In this document: in pieces, positions 17,319-27,050 of the stretch | Layout of the letters: every line of letters starts with the position of its first letter | Numbering within the stretch: the first letter of the stretch is position 1 | Source of the DNA: Haemophilus haemolyticus | GTDB lineage: Bacteria > Pseudomonadota > Gammaproteobacteria > Enterobacterales > Pasteurellaceae | Length of the DNA stretch: 64,000 nt | Reading direction: 5' to 3' | Assembly (NCBI RefSeq): GCF_001679045.1 | Contig: NZ_LYCK01000001.1 | Span: 287,861-351,860 of the forward strand | Notes under the pieces: generated by a model | Seen by the model: the letters and a program-made list of their open reading frames with translations, nothing else | Databases searched by the model: none | Told to the model about the DNA's origin: nothing | Program-made: the position numbers and the translations under genes

Positions 17319-19442
17319 TCAAAGGTGTTTAACTCTTCTTTTCACTTCTTCCTGTTTTCCCGCATTAAATGGGCGGGCATCAGGGCTGCCTAGATAGCCA
17401 CATACGCGACGAGTGACAGATACTTTTGTGCTATCGTGATTGCCACATTTTGGGCAAACAAAACCTTTACTGGTACATTCAAATTCGCCGGTGAAACCAC
17501 ATTCATAACATTCGTCAATCGGTGTGTTTGTGCCGTAGTAAGGCACGCGATCGTAGCTATAATCCCACACATCTTCCAATGCTTTTAAGTTGTGTTGAAT
17601 ATTTGGATATTCTCCGTAGCAAATAAAACCGCCGCTGGCGAGTGGGGGATATGCCATTTCGAAATCCAGTTTGTCGTAAGGATTTACTTTCTTTTCTACA
17701 TCTAAGTGGTAACTATTCGTGTAGTAGCCCTTATCCGTGACGCCTTCAATCACGCCAAATTTTCTGGTGTCTAGACGGCAAAAGCGGTCGCATAAGTTTT
17801 CACTTGGCGTGGAGTAAAGGCTGAAGGCATAGCCTGTTTCTTTTTGCCAACGTTTTACTGCCTCACTAAGGTGGCGAACAATCGCAATGCCTTTTTCGCG
17901 TAATTGTTCATCATCAAAAATATGTCCTTTGTTATATAGCGCATTAATGGTTTCGTGAATACCGATATAGCCAAGGGAAATAGAGGCGCGTCCATTTTTG
18001 AAAATTTGTGCCACATTTTCATCCGCTTTTAACCGTACTCCGCATGCGCCTTCCATATAAAGAATGGGGGCAACGCGAGCTTTGGTATTCTCAAGGCGGG
18101 CAATACGCGTCATTAATGCTTTTTTCGCAATAGCCAAACGTTCATCTAAAGTGCGGTAGAAATCTTCTTCATTTTTGGACTCCAACGCAATACGCGGTAA
18201 ATTCAAACTCACTACGCCAAGATTATTACGCCCATCGTGAATTTCGTGGCCGTCTTCTTCGTATGCACCTAAAAAGCTACGACATCCCATTGGGGCTTTA
18301 AAAGAGCCTGTGACTTTGACAACTTGATCGTAATTGAGAATATCTGGATACATACGTTTTGATGCACATTCCAATGCGAGTTGTTTGATATCGTAATTTG
18401 GATCGCCTTGAGTTTGGTTCAAGCCTTTTTTAATAGTGAAAACCAATTTTGGAAATACAGGAGTTTTATGATTTTTTCCAAGTCCACGAATCCGATTTTT
18501 CAAAATAGCTTGCTGAATTAAACGGGATTGCCAGCTTGTACCTAAACCAAAACCAAAGGTCACAAATGGTGTTTGCCCGTTTGAAGTATGCAATGTATTT
18601 ACTTCATATTCTAAAGATTGGAAGGCATCGAAACATTCTTTTTCAATCAATGCTTTGGCGTAACCTTCAACATCAGGCACGTTCCATTCTTGGGCATGTT
18701 TGAGGTGTTTTTCGTAACTGATTTGCACATAAGGGGAAAGTACTTCATCAATACGGTTAATGGTTGTGCCGCCGTAAATATGGCTGGCAACTTGGGCGAT
18801 AATTTGTGCAGTCACTGCAGTAGCGGTGCCAATGGATTTAGGGGGTTCGATTTCCGCATTACCCATTTTGAAACCACGAGAAAGCATCCCTTCTAGATCC
18901 ACTAACATACAGTTAAACATCGGGAAGAATGGCGCGTAATCTAAATCGTGATAATGAATTTCACCTTTTTCATGAGCATCTACTACATCGCGTGGAAGAA
19001 TATGGTGCTTGGCATAATGTTTTGCCACAATTCCAGCAAGCAAATCACGTTGCGTTGGAATCACTTTCGCGTCTTTATTGGCGTTTTCGTTAAGTAATTC
19101 TACGTTGCTTTGTTCAATCAAACCTTCAATTTCTTTTGTTAGCTGGCTACGTTTTTCTCGCTCTAAATCACGATCATGACGATATTCAATATACGCACGA
19201 GCAACCTCGGGATAACGATTTGCCATCAATTTATCTTCAACGATTTTTTGAATCTGATTAATATCAATCTCGCCTTGATGATGGGTGAAAATCTCATTTC
19301 CTACTTCTTGCCCAATTTGGTGGCAATAAAATTCATCGGAAATATTGACCGCACTTGCGGCTTTTTTAATGGCATTGATGATACGTTGAATCTCAAATTC
19401 CGCACGAGAACCATCGCGCTTGATGACCCCAAAGTTACTCAT
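17319..19442 (-). CDS. nrdD: Anaerobic ribonucleoside-triphosphate reductase
   Basis: Class III ribonucleotide reductase of 707 residues that makes dNTPs without oxygen, using a glycyl radical. An N-terminal ATP-cone (VIKRDGSRAEFEIQRIINAI) regulates activity. The C-terminus has a zinc site (CYECGF ... CPKCG) and the glycyl-radical loop RVCGYLG, with the radical Gly at about residue 682. The activase gene nrdG is not adjacent. Three NrdR boxes with 32-base spacing lie upstream, and the nearest ends 8 bases before the start codon. Monocistronic. Confidence 0.97.
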   Translation of the reverse strand: MSNFGVIKRDGSRAEFEIQRIINAIKKAASAVNISDEFYCHQIGQEVGNEIFTHHQGEIDINQIQKIVEDKLMANRYPEVARAYIEYRHDRDLEREKRSQLTKEIEGLIEQSNVELLNENANKDAKVIPTQRDLLAGIVAKHYAKHHILPRDVVDAHEKGEIHYHDLDYAPFFPMFNCMLVDLEGMLSRGFKMGNAEIEPPKSIGTATAVTAQIIAQVASHIYGGTTINRIDEVLSPYVQISYEKHLKHAQEWNVPDVEGYAKALIEKECFDAFQSLEYEVNTLHTSNGQTPFVTFGFGLGTSWQSRLIQQAILKNRIRGLGKNHKTPVFPKLVFTIKKGLNQTQGDPNYDIKQLALECASKRMYPDILNYDQVVKVTGSFKAPMGCRSFLGAYEEDGHEIHDGRNNLGVVSLNLPRIALESKNEEDFYRTLDERLAIAKKALMTRIARLENTKARVAPILYMEGACGVRLKADENVAQIFKNGRASISLGYIGIHETINALYNKGHIFDDEQLREKGIAIVRHLSEAVKRWQKETGYAFSLYSTPSENLCDRFCRLDTRKFGVIEGVTDKGYYTNSYHLDVEKKVNPYDKLDFEMAYPPLASGGFICYGEYPNIQHNLKALEDVWDYSYDRVPYYGTNTPIDECYECGFTGEFECTSKGFVCPKCGNHDSTKVSVTRRVCGYLGSPDARPFNAGKQEEVKRRVKHL

Positions 19443-19449
19443 GATATAG

Positions 19450-19465
19450 CTCCAATATATAGTGT
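19450..19465 (-). promoter_or_regulatory. NrdR box, start-proximal
   Basis: CTCCAATATATAGTGT matches the NrdR palindrome ACACAATATATAGTGT at 13 of 16 positions. Its centre is 32 bases from the next box. It lies in the 5' leader just upstream of the nrdD start codon. Confidence 0.7.
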
Positions 19466-19481
19466 TTTTGAAATGCGTGGT

Positions 19482-19497
19482 GCACTATATATAGATC
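19482..19497 (-). promoter_or_regulatory. NrdR box, middle
   Basis: GCACTATATATAGATC keeps the C-(A/T)ATATAT(A/T)-G core of the NrdR box. Its centre is exactly 32 bases from the boxes on either side. Confidence 0.7.
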
Positions 19498-19513
19498 TAA
19501 AAAGATAATCAAC

Positions 19514-19529
19514 ACACAATATATAGTGT
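19514..19529 (-). promoter_or_regulatory. NrdR box, start-distal, perfect palindrome
   Basis: ACACAATATATAGTGT is a textbook NrdR box. NrdR is the ATP/dATP-sensing repressor of ribonucleotide reductase genes and usually binds box pairs in helical phase. Confidence 0.85.
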
Positions 19530-19630
19530 TTTTAGACCTTTTATCGTAAGAGAATTTTGTTAAAGATTGATTTTATTAGAAAAATATCAAATTAAGTTGT
19601 TGAGAACTTTTCTCAAATATTTTTTGATTT

Positions 19631-19646
19631 TGTGAGCGAGATCAAA
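19631..19646 (-). promoter_or_regulatory. Possible CRP site upstream of nrdD
   Basis: TGTGAGCGAGATCAAA matches the CRP core TGTGA-N6-TCACA at 9 of 10 positions. The rest of the 317-base gap between nrdD and grpE (19443-19759) holds the NrdR boxes, an exact inverted repeat TTGAGAA-CTT-TTCTCAA at 19600-19616 and the grpE terminator. Confidence 0.35.
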
Positions 19647-19714
19647 GTTTTGATTTTTTAAATGGAGGGAGAGGGTGAACAATAAAATTAATCATATAAT
19701 TTTTATTGATGGAT

Positions 19715-19741
19715 ATAAAAAAACGGACGAAAATTCGTCCG
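19715..19741 (-). terminator. grpE terminator
   Basis: On the minus strand an 8-base perfect stem CGGACGAA / TTCGTCCG with a two-base inner loop is followed by seven T, 18 bases after the grpE stop. Confidence 0.85.
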
Positions 19742-19759
19742 CTCTTTTTATCTTATAGC

Positions 19760-20356
19760 TTATGCTGCCACCATTACCATCGCTGGGCGAATGACTCGAC
19801 CATTTAAGGTGTAGCCTTTTTGCAATACAACGCTAATTTGATTGCTTTCAAAGCCTTCAGCCGGTTGCATTGAAATGGCTTGATGTAAGTCAGGATTAAA
19901 TGCTTCACCGACAACTCCCACAGCTTCCACGCCAAAACGACCAACGGTTGAAACTAATTCTTTTAAGGTAAGTTCTACGCCGTCAAATAAGGCTTTTACG
20001 CTTTCATCTTCTTTATTTGCTGGAGTGGCAAGCGCACGCTCTAGGTTATCGATAGTATTCAAAATGTCTTTTGAGAATTTTTCCAATGCGAATTTATGTG
20101 CTTTTTCTACGTCTTGTTCAGTGCGACGACGAAGGTTTTCAATTTCAGCACGAGAGCGAAGTAAAATATCCTGTTCTTTGTTTGCCGCTTCTTCTATTTG
20201 ATTTTTTAGCTGCTCTTCAAGTTCTTGCACTCGGGCAATCGCTTCTTCTAAAGGATCAAGTTCTTGAGAAGGCTCTGTTTGTTGTGTTTCTTCCACAACA
20301 GCGTCTTCTTGTTTTTCTACTTCTGGGGTTTCAATTTTTTGTTCTTGTTCTGACAT
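19760..20356 (-). CDS. grpE: GrpE nucleotide-exchange factor
   Basis: Cytoplasmic co-chaperone of 198 residues that releases ADP from DnaK. It has an acidic, low-complexity N-terminus (about 45 residues rich in E and Q), a long coiled coil containing [20 protein letters not shown], and a C-terminal beta domain ending [12 protein letters not shown]. The start ATG 20356 follows CGGAG; the ten-residue extension to 20386 lacks a binding site. It diverges from nadK. A heat-shock promoter is expected but I could not assign one with confidence. Confidence 0.95.
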   Translation of the reverse strand: MSEQEQKIETPEVEKQEDAVVEETQQTEPSQELDPLEEAIARVQELEEQLKNQIEEAANKEQDILLRSRAEIENLRRRTEQDVEKAHKFALEKFSKDILNTIDNLERALATPANKEDESVKALFDGVELTLKELVSTVGRFGVEAVGVVGEAFNPDLHQAISMQPAEGFESNQISVVLQKGYTLNGRVIRPAMVMVAA

Positions 20357-20456
20357 TTTTTTCTCCGTAAATACAAAATTCGCCATAGTCGTTAGCTATA
20401 GTCTAACAAAAGACTATATAATGACGAAAATGTTAAATTCAAGTGCGGTTTATTTT

Positions 20457-21347
20457 ATGAATAATTTATATCGTTCCTTTAAAACCATTGGGCTTGTAGG
20501 AAAACCTAGAAATGACATTAACCTACAAATGCATAAAAATTTGTTTCACTGGTTAACGGAACGTGGCTATCAAGTAATGATGGAAAAAGATGTTGCTGAA
20601 AAACTGGGGCTTCCTGCAGAAAATCTTGCAACACTTGATGAAATTGGTTGCCAAGCACAGTTGGTTATCGTGATTGGTGGGGATGGCAATATGTTGGGGC
20701 GTGCTCGCGTATTAGCAAAATATGATATTCCATTGATTGGTATTAACCGCGGTAATTTGGGATTTTTAACAGATATTGACCCGAAAAATGCCTATGCTCA
20801 ACTTGAAGCTTGTTTAGAACGCGGTGAATTCTTCGTGGAAGAACGTTTTTTATTGGAAGCAAAAATTGAGCGTGCAGGTGAAATTGTATCGACAGGGAAT
20901 GCGGTGAATGAGGCGGTTATCCACCCTGCGAAAATTGCGCATATGATCGATTTTCATGTATACATCAATGATAAGTTTGCCTTTTCACAACGTTCTGATG
21001 GATTAATTGTTTCTACTCCAACAGGTTCTACGGCTTATTCTCTTTCCGCTGGTGGCCCGATTTTGACACCAAACCTTAATGCTATTGCGTTAGTGCCTAT
21101 GTTTCCACATACATTAACTTCTCGTCCTCTTGTTATTGATGGTGATAGTAAAATATCGATTCGTTTTGCTGAGCATAATACATCTCAATTGGAGGTGGGC
21201 TGTGATAGTCAAATAGCCTTACCTTTTACGCCTGATGACGTGGTGCATATTCAAAAAAGCGAGCATAAACTCCGATTGCTTCATCTAAAAAATTATAATT
21301 ATTACAATGTATTAAGTACCAAATTAGGTTGGTTGAAATCATTTTAA
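20457..21347 (+). CDS. nadK: NAD kinase
   Basis: Phosphorylates NAD to NADP in the cytoplasm. The protein is 296 residues from ATG 20457 (E. coli 292). The kinase motif GGDGNMLG and the family motif [17 protein letters not shown] are present, with NEAVIHP between them. In-frame ATGs at 20421 and 20430 are possible, but the first sits inside a TATAAT-like -10 element, so I prefer the downstream start. An uptake signal (20441-20449) occupies the place of the ribosome binding site. It is next to recN on the same strand, as in E. coli. Confidence 0.92.
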   Translation: MNNLYRSFKTIGLVGKPRNDINLQMHKNLFHWLTERGYQVMMEKDVAEKLGLPAENLATLDEIGCQAQLVIVIGGDGNMLGRARVLAKYDIPLIGINRGNLGFLTDIDPKNAYAQLEACLERGEFFVEERFLLEAKIERAGEIVSTGNAVNEAVIHPAKIAHMIDFHVYINDKFAFSQRSDGLIVSTPTGSTAYSLSAGGPILTPNLNAIALVPMFPHTLTSRPLVIDGDSKISIRFAEHNTSQLEVGCDSQIALPFTPDDVVHIQKSEHKLRLLHLKNYNYYNVLSTKLGWLKSF

Positions 21348-21405
21348 TTTTTATAAAAAAGCATAGTAGAAACGCATCATTAAAATACTGTAAAAAAATC
21401 CTTTA

Positions 21406-21421
21406 CTGTAAATTAAATCAG
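21406..21421 (+). promoter_or_regulatory. Probable LexA (SOS) box of recN
   Basis: CTGTAAATTAAATCAG fits the LexA pattern CTGT-N8-ACAG with one mismatch and lies 38 bases upstream of the recN start. recN is a classic SOS gene in gamma-proteobacteria. Confidence 0.6.
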
Positions 21422-21458
21422 TTGTAATATGATTGATATACAGTTAAAGGATTTTGCT

Positions 21459-23135
21459 ATGCTTACTCAACTTACTATCAATAATTTTGCGATTGTTCGC
21501 CAGCTTGATATCGAATTGGCGAAAGGAATGTCTGTTATTACTGGGGAAACTGGGGCAGGTAAATCTATCGCCATTGATGCTTTAGGTTTATGTTTCGGAC
21601 AAAGAGTAGAAAACTCAATGGTACGAGAAGGGCAAGAACGCGCAGAAATTTGTGCGACTTTCCAACTAGAATCGAAAAATCCTGCTTATCAATGGTTGAG
21701 TGAGCAAGAATTGCAAGATCCAGATAATCCCACTGAGTGTATTTTGCGTCGTGTGATTAATGCCGACGGACGTTCTAAAGCTTTTATTAATAGTACTCCT
21801 GTATCTGCGTCTCAATTAAAAGAAATTGGTCAATATCTTGTTCATATTAATGGGCAGCATGCTTCCCAATTATTGCTAAAAAATGACTATCAGCTTCAGT
21901 TAGTTGATAATTTTGCCGCTCATCCTGAATTACTTGTGAAAATGCGTGAAGATTATCAGGCATGGAAAAATCTTCAAAATCAAGTTAAAACCTTTCAACA
22001 AAAAGTGGCAGAAAATGAAGCACGTAAACAACTTTTACAGTATCAAGTGGATGAATTAGATGAATTTAATCTTCGACCAAATGAATATTTAGAATTAGAA
22101 GATGAACAACGTCGTTTATCTAGCAGTGAACAGTTAACTCAACTTTCTCAATCAGCCCTGCAAATTTTAAGTGAAAATGACACGGTAAATATCGATAGTT
22201 TGCTTTATCGTGCGACACAATATATTGATGAATTAGCTGAACTTGATCCGCAATATGCTGAAGTGCAAAGTATGTTGAATGATGCGTTGATTCAAGTGCA
22301 AGAAGCAACCAGTGAAGTGCGAAATTTATCAAGTAATATCGAGCAAGATCCTCAACTTTTACAGGAAATCGAACAAAGAATTAGTCAGGCTTTACAACTT
22401 GCTCGTAAACATCAAGTTAAACCTGAAGATCTTGTGGAACATCACAAAAAATTAAAAGCAGAATTAACCGCACTTTTAGATTTTTCTGAAAGTGAAGATA
22501 TGTTGATTGAGCAAGAAAAACTCGCATTTGAACAAATGCAAGAAACTGCTAGAGCATTAACAGCAAGTCGTCAGCAATCTGCAGCTCGCTTAGCGCAGAA
22601 TGTCACGCAGTCGATAAAACAACTTGCAATGGAAAATGCTGAATTTTATGTAGAGTTGAATACGGATTTAGATAAAGTAGGATCAAACGGTGCGGATAAT
22701 GTGATTTTTACTTTGCGTAGTAATTTAGGTCAACAACCTCAAGCGTTAGCTAAAATTGCCTCTGGTGGTGAGCTTTCTCGTATTTCTTTGGCGATTCAAG
22801 TTTTAACTTCTGATCAATCTGCTATTCCAACGTTAATTTTCGATGAAGTGGACGTGGGCATTAGCGGAAAAACAGCAAGCGTTGTCGGAAAACTCTTACG
22901 TCAATTAAGTGAACGTTGCCAAGTATTATGCGTAACTCACTTACCACAGGTTGCTTGTCATGGCCATCATCAATTCAATGTAGAAAAATTTACTGTGGAT
23001 AATAAAACTGAAACACAAATGACCGCACTTTCACAAGCTGAACGTGTACCGGCCTTGGCAAGACTATTGGGCGGAAGTGAAATTACAGAATTAGCCTTAG
23101 CCAATGCGCAGGAAATGCTAAATTTAGTTCATTAA
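21459..23135 (+). CDS. recN: DNA repair protein RecN
   Basis: SMC-like ATPase of 558 residues that acts in double-strand-break repair. Walker A GETGAGKS lies near the N-terminus, then a long coiled-coil region rich in Q, E and L (about residues 160-360), then the ABC signature KIASGGELSRISLAIQ and Walker B LIFDEVDVGISG. I chose ATG 21459 (LTQLTINNFAIVRQ); the frame extends ten codons upstream without a binding site. A probable LexA box lies upstream. It is convergent with glnE, with only 21 bases between stops. Confidence 0.95.
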   Translation: MLTQLTINNFAIVRQLDIELAKGMSVITGETGAGKSIAIDALGLCFGQRVENSMVREGQERAEICATFQLESKNPAYQWLSEQELQDPDNPTECILRRVINADGRSKAFINSTPVSASQLKEIGQYLVHINGQHASQLLLKNDYQLQLVDNFAAHPELLVKMREDYQAWKNLQNQVKTFQQKVAENEARKQLLQYQVDELDEFNLRPNEYLELEDEQRRLSSSEQLTQLSQSALQILSENDTVNIDSLLYRATQYIDELAELDPQYAEVQSMLNDALIQVQEATSEVRNLSSNIEQDPQLLQEIEQRISQALQLARKHQVKPEDLVEHHKKLKAELTALLDFSESEDMLIEQEKLAFEQMQETARALTASRQQSAARLAQNVTQSIKQLAMENAEFYVELNTDLDKVGSNGADNVIFTLRSNLGQQPQALAKIASGGELSRISLAIQVLTSDQSAIPTLIFDEVDVGISGKTASVVGKLLRQLSERCQVLCVTHLPQVACHGHHQFNVEKFTVDNKTETQMTALSQAERVPALARLLGGSEITELALANAQEMLNLVH

Positions 23136-23156
23136 AAATGGGATTTAATTGCTATT

Positions 23157-26102
23157 TTATGAATTAAATAGCTTATCCCAAAATGCTTGAATAAATGACC
23201 GCTCTTTGACAAATTCAGTTTCATCTACAACAGGGGATTTGCCGATCAAATTTAAATGGTGAATAGCATTGCGTAAATCGACATAACTTTGTTTTAAAGC
23301 GTCGCAGTCTGTTTGGCTAATAATTTTAGCCTCTGCCATATCATCGAAAATACGTACGTTGTCTGACCATTTTGTTAGTTGTGGGTTTTTCGGGGCATTG
23401 GCGAGCATTAAATATTGAGCGATAAATTCAATATCAGTGATACCACCGCGATCTGTTTTAAGGTTAAATTCACCATCTTTTGAATGGGACAAATGCGTGA
23501 ACATTTTTCCTCGCATTTCCACAACATCTCGCTTTAATTGCTCAAGATCTCGTGATGTAGAAAGTACTTGTTGGCGGATATGCTCAAATTTAGCTTTAAG
23601 AGATGATTCACCAAAAACAGGGCGAGCACGCACAAGCGCTTGTTTTTCCCATGTCCAAGCTTCATTTAATTGATAATGGGCAAATGCAGAAAGAGAGCAG
23701 CCAATTAAGCCAGCATCGCCAGAAGGGCGTAGGCGCATATCTGCCTCATAAAGTACGCCAGCGGAAGTATTTATGCTGAAAATACTTACAATCTTTTGTG
23801 CCAAGCGTAGGTAAAATTGATTGCTATCAATCACTTTTTTGCCACCTGTTGTTTGACTTTCTACGGCATCGTACAAAAATACGAGGTCTAAATCGGATTT
23901 ATAACCGAGTTCAATACCTCCCAGTTTTCCATAACCAATCACTAAAAATCCTTTTTCATCATTTTGTAAATGTTCAGGTACGCCAAATCTAGATGAAACT
24001 TGTTTCCAAGCTAGATTCACAACGACTTCAATAATTGCTTCGGCAAGATAGGTTAAATGATCGCTTACCTTCATCACCGGTAATGCCCCCAATATATCTG
24101 CTGCGGCCACTTTTAATAGGGTTGCTTGTTTAAATTGACGTAAAGCATCAATAAGCTGTTCTTCATCATCAGGTGGTAAACGAAGCAAATATTGGTGTAA
24201 CTCCGCAGGATATTGGGTAAATGGCAATGGATGGCGTAGCGCTTCTGTATTAAGCAATTCATCTAATAAGATAGGATGGCGGGCCAGTTGCTCTGAAATA
24301 AGTTGAGACTGTGCACAAAGTTCAATAACTTGCTGAAGTGCACGAGGATTTTCCAATAATAATTCTAAATAAGTCGTGCGACTCGAAATTTTTTCAATAA
24401 TGTTCAGAATTCGGGGGAGTAAAGTGCGGTAATTTTCTTGCTGAAAAATGAGTGCAAGTACTGTTGGCATCAAATGACTCAAAACATCACGCCCACGCGA
24501 ACCAATCACTCTGTGATTTAGGTCGTCTTTGAATTGAGCAAGCTTTTCTAAAACTTCGTCAATATTATTTTCTGATATGCCGTTCTCTAATAATGTCTGT
24601 TCAATATCCTCAAAATCTGCTTCTAAAAAATCTTGCCATTGGCTATCAGTTTGTGAAGGCTCATCTTGTTCATCACCGATTAATTGAGCAAATACCGCCC
24701 GCACTTTTTCTTGTTTTTGTTGTAAAGTGCGGTAAAAATCGTCCCAATTTTCTATTGGATAATGTTTTTCAATGGTTTGATTATTTTCATTTAAACAGGT
24801 GAATGTTTTACATGCCTCGACTAAACGAATTTGATCTATTTCATCGGTTGGTAGTGTTTGAGTTTGTTGATCGTTAATTGCTTGTAGAATGTTTTCTACG
24901 CGGCGTAAAAAAATATAACTTTCACGTAAATCGTGGAATTGTTGTTCGGTAATTAATCCTAGTTTGGTAATTTCAGGCAAGATCTTTAAGAGTGAATGTT
25001 GTTGTAGATTGATTTCTCGCCCGCCTCGAATGAGTTGAAAAACTTGCACGATAAATTCGACTTCACGAATACCACCAGCACCTAGTTTAATATTATCTTT
25101 CAAATTACGACGGCGTACTTCTCGCTCAATTTTTCCTTTCATTTCGCGTAAAGATTGAATCACACTAAAGTCAATATAGCGACGATACACAAAGGGGCGT
25201 AACATTTTTTGCAATTTTGAAGCGTTGGGATCCTTTGTTTGTGCGCCCAATACTCGTCCTTTAATCATTGCATAGCGTTCCCAATCTCGACCTTGATCTT
25301 GATAATATTGTTCCATTGCTGCAAAGCTGAGAACAAGCGCACCGCTGTCACCAAATGGGCGCAATCGCATATCGGTTCGATACACAAAACCATCAGAGGT
25401 AAATTCATCTAAGGCAGAAATAAGGCGTTGCCCTAAACGTGTGAAAAATTTCGTATTATCCACAGAACGTCGAGCATTTGTATTCTCAATGGACGTTTCT
25501 CCTTGTGATAGATAAGTGAAAATTAAATCAATATCTGAGGAAAAATTTAGTTCAAAACCGCCTAATTTCCCCATTCCTAGAATATAAAGCTGTTGTGGAT
25601 TGCCTTGTTCATCCATTGGAGTACCCATTTCCGCACAGGCTTGATGATAAAGCCAATCGCGGGCAGCGATAATTAAACTTTCTGCAAGTTGTGAAAGCTG
25701 AACAAAAATTTCCTCAACAGTCACAAGATTCAAACTTTGACAAAAACTTAATTTTGCCATTTCAATGTTACGGAATTGGCGTAATGTTTGATAGAGTGCA
25801 GTTTCGTCATGTACATTGGCTAACTCTCTATTCAAACGTTCAATGTAGGCAGAGCAATCTGCAAAACAGGGGGATTTTTCCCACCATTGTTTCACCAAGT
25901 GCGGGTATTTTTGCAAGACTTTTTCCACAAAGTCAGACATTGCTATGGCATAGCTTAATTGATAAATAGGCAGTTCTGGATGATTTGAATTTTGTTGAAT
26001 AGCTTCGTGAATTTTTTCTGGGGAAAGTTCTGGAAAAGATTGGCACAGGATTGTGCCAAGAGATTGTAATTTTTGTTCAATGAGGGCAGAAAGTGCGGTC
26101 AT
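23157..26102 (-). CDS. glnE: Glutamine synthetase adenylyltransferase / deadenylylase
   Basis: Bifunctional enzyme of 981 residues that adds and removes AMP on glutamine synthetase in response to PII and glutamine. It has two nucleotidyltransferase domains, each with a G-KLGG-EL--SDLD motif: [16 protein letters not shown] in the N-terminal deadenylylase half and [16 protein letters not shown] in the C-terminal half. The second codon onwards (ACC GCA CTT, giving MTAL) is an uptake signal at 26091-26099, and no clear Shine-Dalgarno precedes it. It follows miaA after 5 bases and is last in a long minus-strand run. Confidence 0.95.
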   Translation of the reverse strand: MTALSALIEQKLQSLGTILCQSFPELSPEKIHEAIQQNSNHPELPIYQLSYAIAMSDFVEKVLQKYPHLVKQWWEKSPCFADCSAYIERLNRELANVHDETALYQTLRQFRNIEMAKLSFCQSLNLVTVEEIFVQLSQLAESLIIAARDWLYHQACAEMGTPMDEQGNPQQLYILGMGKLGGFELNFSSDIDLIFTYLSQGETSIENTNARRSVDNTKFFTRLGQRLISALDEFTSDGFVYRTDMRLRPFGDSGALVLSFAAMEQYYQDQGRDWERYAMIKGRVLGAQTKDPNASKLQKMLRPFVYRRYIDFSVIQSLREMKGKIEREVRRRNLKDNIKLGAGGIREVEFIVQVFQLIRGGREINLQQHSLLKILPEITKLGLITEQQFHDLRESYIFLRRVENILQAINDQQTQTLPTDEIDQIRLVEACKTFTCLNENNQTIEKHYPIENWDDFYRTLQQKQEKVRAVFAQLIGDEQDEPSQTDSQWQDFLEADFEDIEQTLLENGISENNIDEVLEKLAQFKDDLNHRVIGSRGRDVLSHLMPTVLALIFQQENYRTLLPRILNIIEKISSRTTYLELLLENPRALQQVIELCAQSQLISEQLARHPILLDELLNTEALRHPLPFTQYPAELHQYLLRLPPDDEEQLIDALRQFKQATLLKVAAADILGALPVMKVSDHLTYLAEAIIEVVVNLAWKQVSSRFGVPEHLQNDEKGFLVIGYGKLGGIELGYKSDLDLVFLYDAVESQTTGGKKVIDSNQFYLRLAQKIVSIFSINTSAGVLYEADMRLRPSGDAGLIGCSLSAFAHYQLNEAWTWEKQALVRARPVFGESSLKAKFEHIRQQVLSTSRDLEQLKRDVVEMRGKMFTHLSHSKDGEFNLKTDRGGITDIEFIAQYLMLANAPKNPQLTKWSDNVRIFDDMAEAKIISQTDCDALKQSYVDLRNAIHHLNLIGKSPVVDETEFVKERSFIQAFWDKLFNS

Positions 26103-26107
26103 TTTTT

Positions 26108-27043
26108 CTAACCTTTTTGATAAGAATCTAAGTGACGTAATACGGTTTCTTTCGCTTGTTGAGGTTGCAAACTATCTAGCCATTGTATTGGTGTTTTCCA
26201 ACCGCGCAGCCAAGTGAGCTGGCGTTTTGCAAGTTGGCGCGTAGCGCAAATACCACGGAAAATCATTTCCTCGTGATCGTAATCACCTTGTAAATATTCC
26301 CACATTTGACGATAGCCTACACAGCGAATTGACGGTAGATTAATATTTAAATCATCACGCGCATAAAGTTTTTCTACTTCTGCTTGAAAGCCTAGTTCAA
26401 TCATTTTATGAAAGCGTTGTTCGATGCGGTCATGCAAAATATGACGATCTTGCGGGGCAATCGCAAATTGCACAAAATCATAAGGCAAGGATTCGCCTTT
26501 TTCTTCCGTCAGCTCTGTGAGTGATTTTCCTGTGATGTAAAAAACTTCTAAAGCACGATTGATTCGTTGAGAATCACTTGGATTAATTCTGGCGGCAGAA
26601 ATGGGATCGATTTTGGCGAGTTCTGTATGTAATGCTGCCCAACCTTGTTGTTCTGCTTTTTGTTCAAGCTCGGTGCGAATATTTTCATCAGCAGAAGGCA
26701 AGGGAGAAAGCCCTTCAATTAATGCTTTGTAATACAACATCGTACCGCCCACTAGTAACGGAATTTTGCCTTGTGCGGTAATATCCGCCATTTCGCGTAG
26801 CGCGTCATCGCGGAAATTCATTGCGGAATAGCTTTCTGAAGGATCTAAAATATCAATCAAACGGTGAGGTGCAAGGTCAAGTTCTTCTTTTGATGGTTTC
26901 GCTGTGCCAATATCCATTCCCTTATAAATAAGAGCTGAATCCACACTAATCACTTCGACTGGAAGTTGGCTTCGTAGTTGAATGGCTAAATCCGTTTTGC
27001 CTGAGGCCGTAGGGCCCATTAAAAAAATTGCGGTTGGTTTCAT
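26108..27043 (-). CDS. miaA: tRNA dimethylallyltransferase
   Basis: Transfers a dimethylallyl group to A37 of tRNAs that read codons beginning with U; 311 residues. It has the P-loop [11 protein letters not shown] at residues 10-20, [18 protein letters not shown], the [15 protein letters not shown] motif, and an insertion plus [14 protein letters not shown] near the C-terminus. It lies 7 bases after mutL and 5 before glnE, inside the amiB-mutL-miaA run that is also conserved in E. coli. Confidence 0.95.
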   Translation of the reverse strand: MKPTAIFLMGPTASGKTDLAIQLRSQLPVEVISVDSALIYKGMDIGTAKPSKEELDLAPHRLIDILDPSESYSAMNFRDDALREMADITAQGKIPLLVGGTMLYYKALIEGLSPLPSADENIRTELEQKAEQQGWAALHTELAKIDPISAARINPSDSQRINRALEVFYITGKSLTELTEEKGESLPYDFVQFAIAPQDRHILHDRIEQRFHKMIELGFQAEVEKLYARDDLNINLPSIRCVGYRQMWEYLQGDYDHEEMIFRGICATRQLAKRQLTWLRGWKTPIQWLDSLQPQQAKETVLRHLDSYQKG

Positions 27044-27050
27044 GAAGAAT

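Noticed and set aside
19562..19595. FNR site near TTGAT ... ATCAA upstream of nrdD
   Set aside because: The half-sites are separated by 14 bases instead of four.
23139..23180. Nested hairpin between recN and glnE as a terminator
   Set aside because: Stems are AT-rich, no T-run follows on either strand, and it overlaps the last glnE codons.
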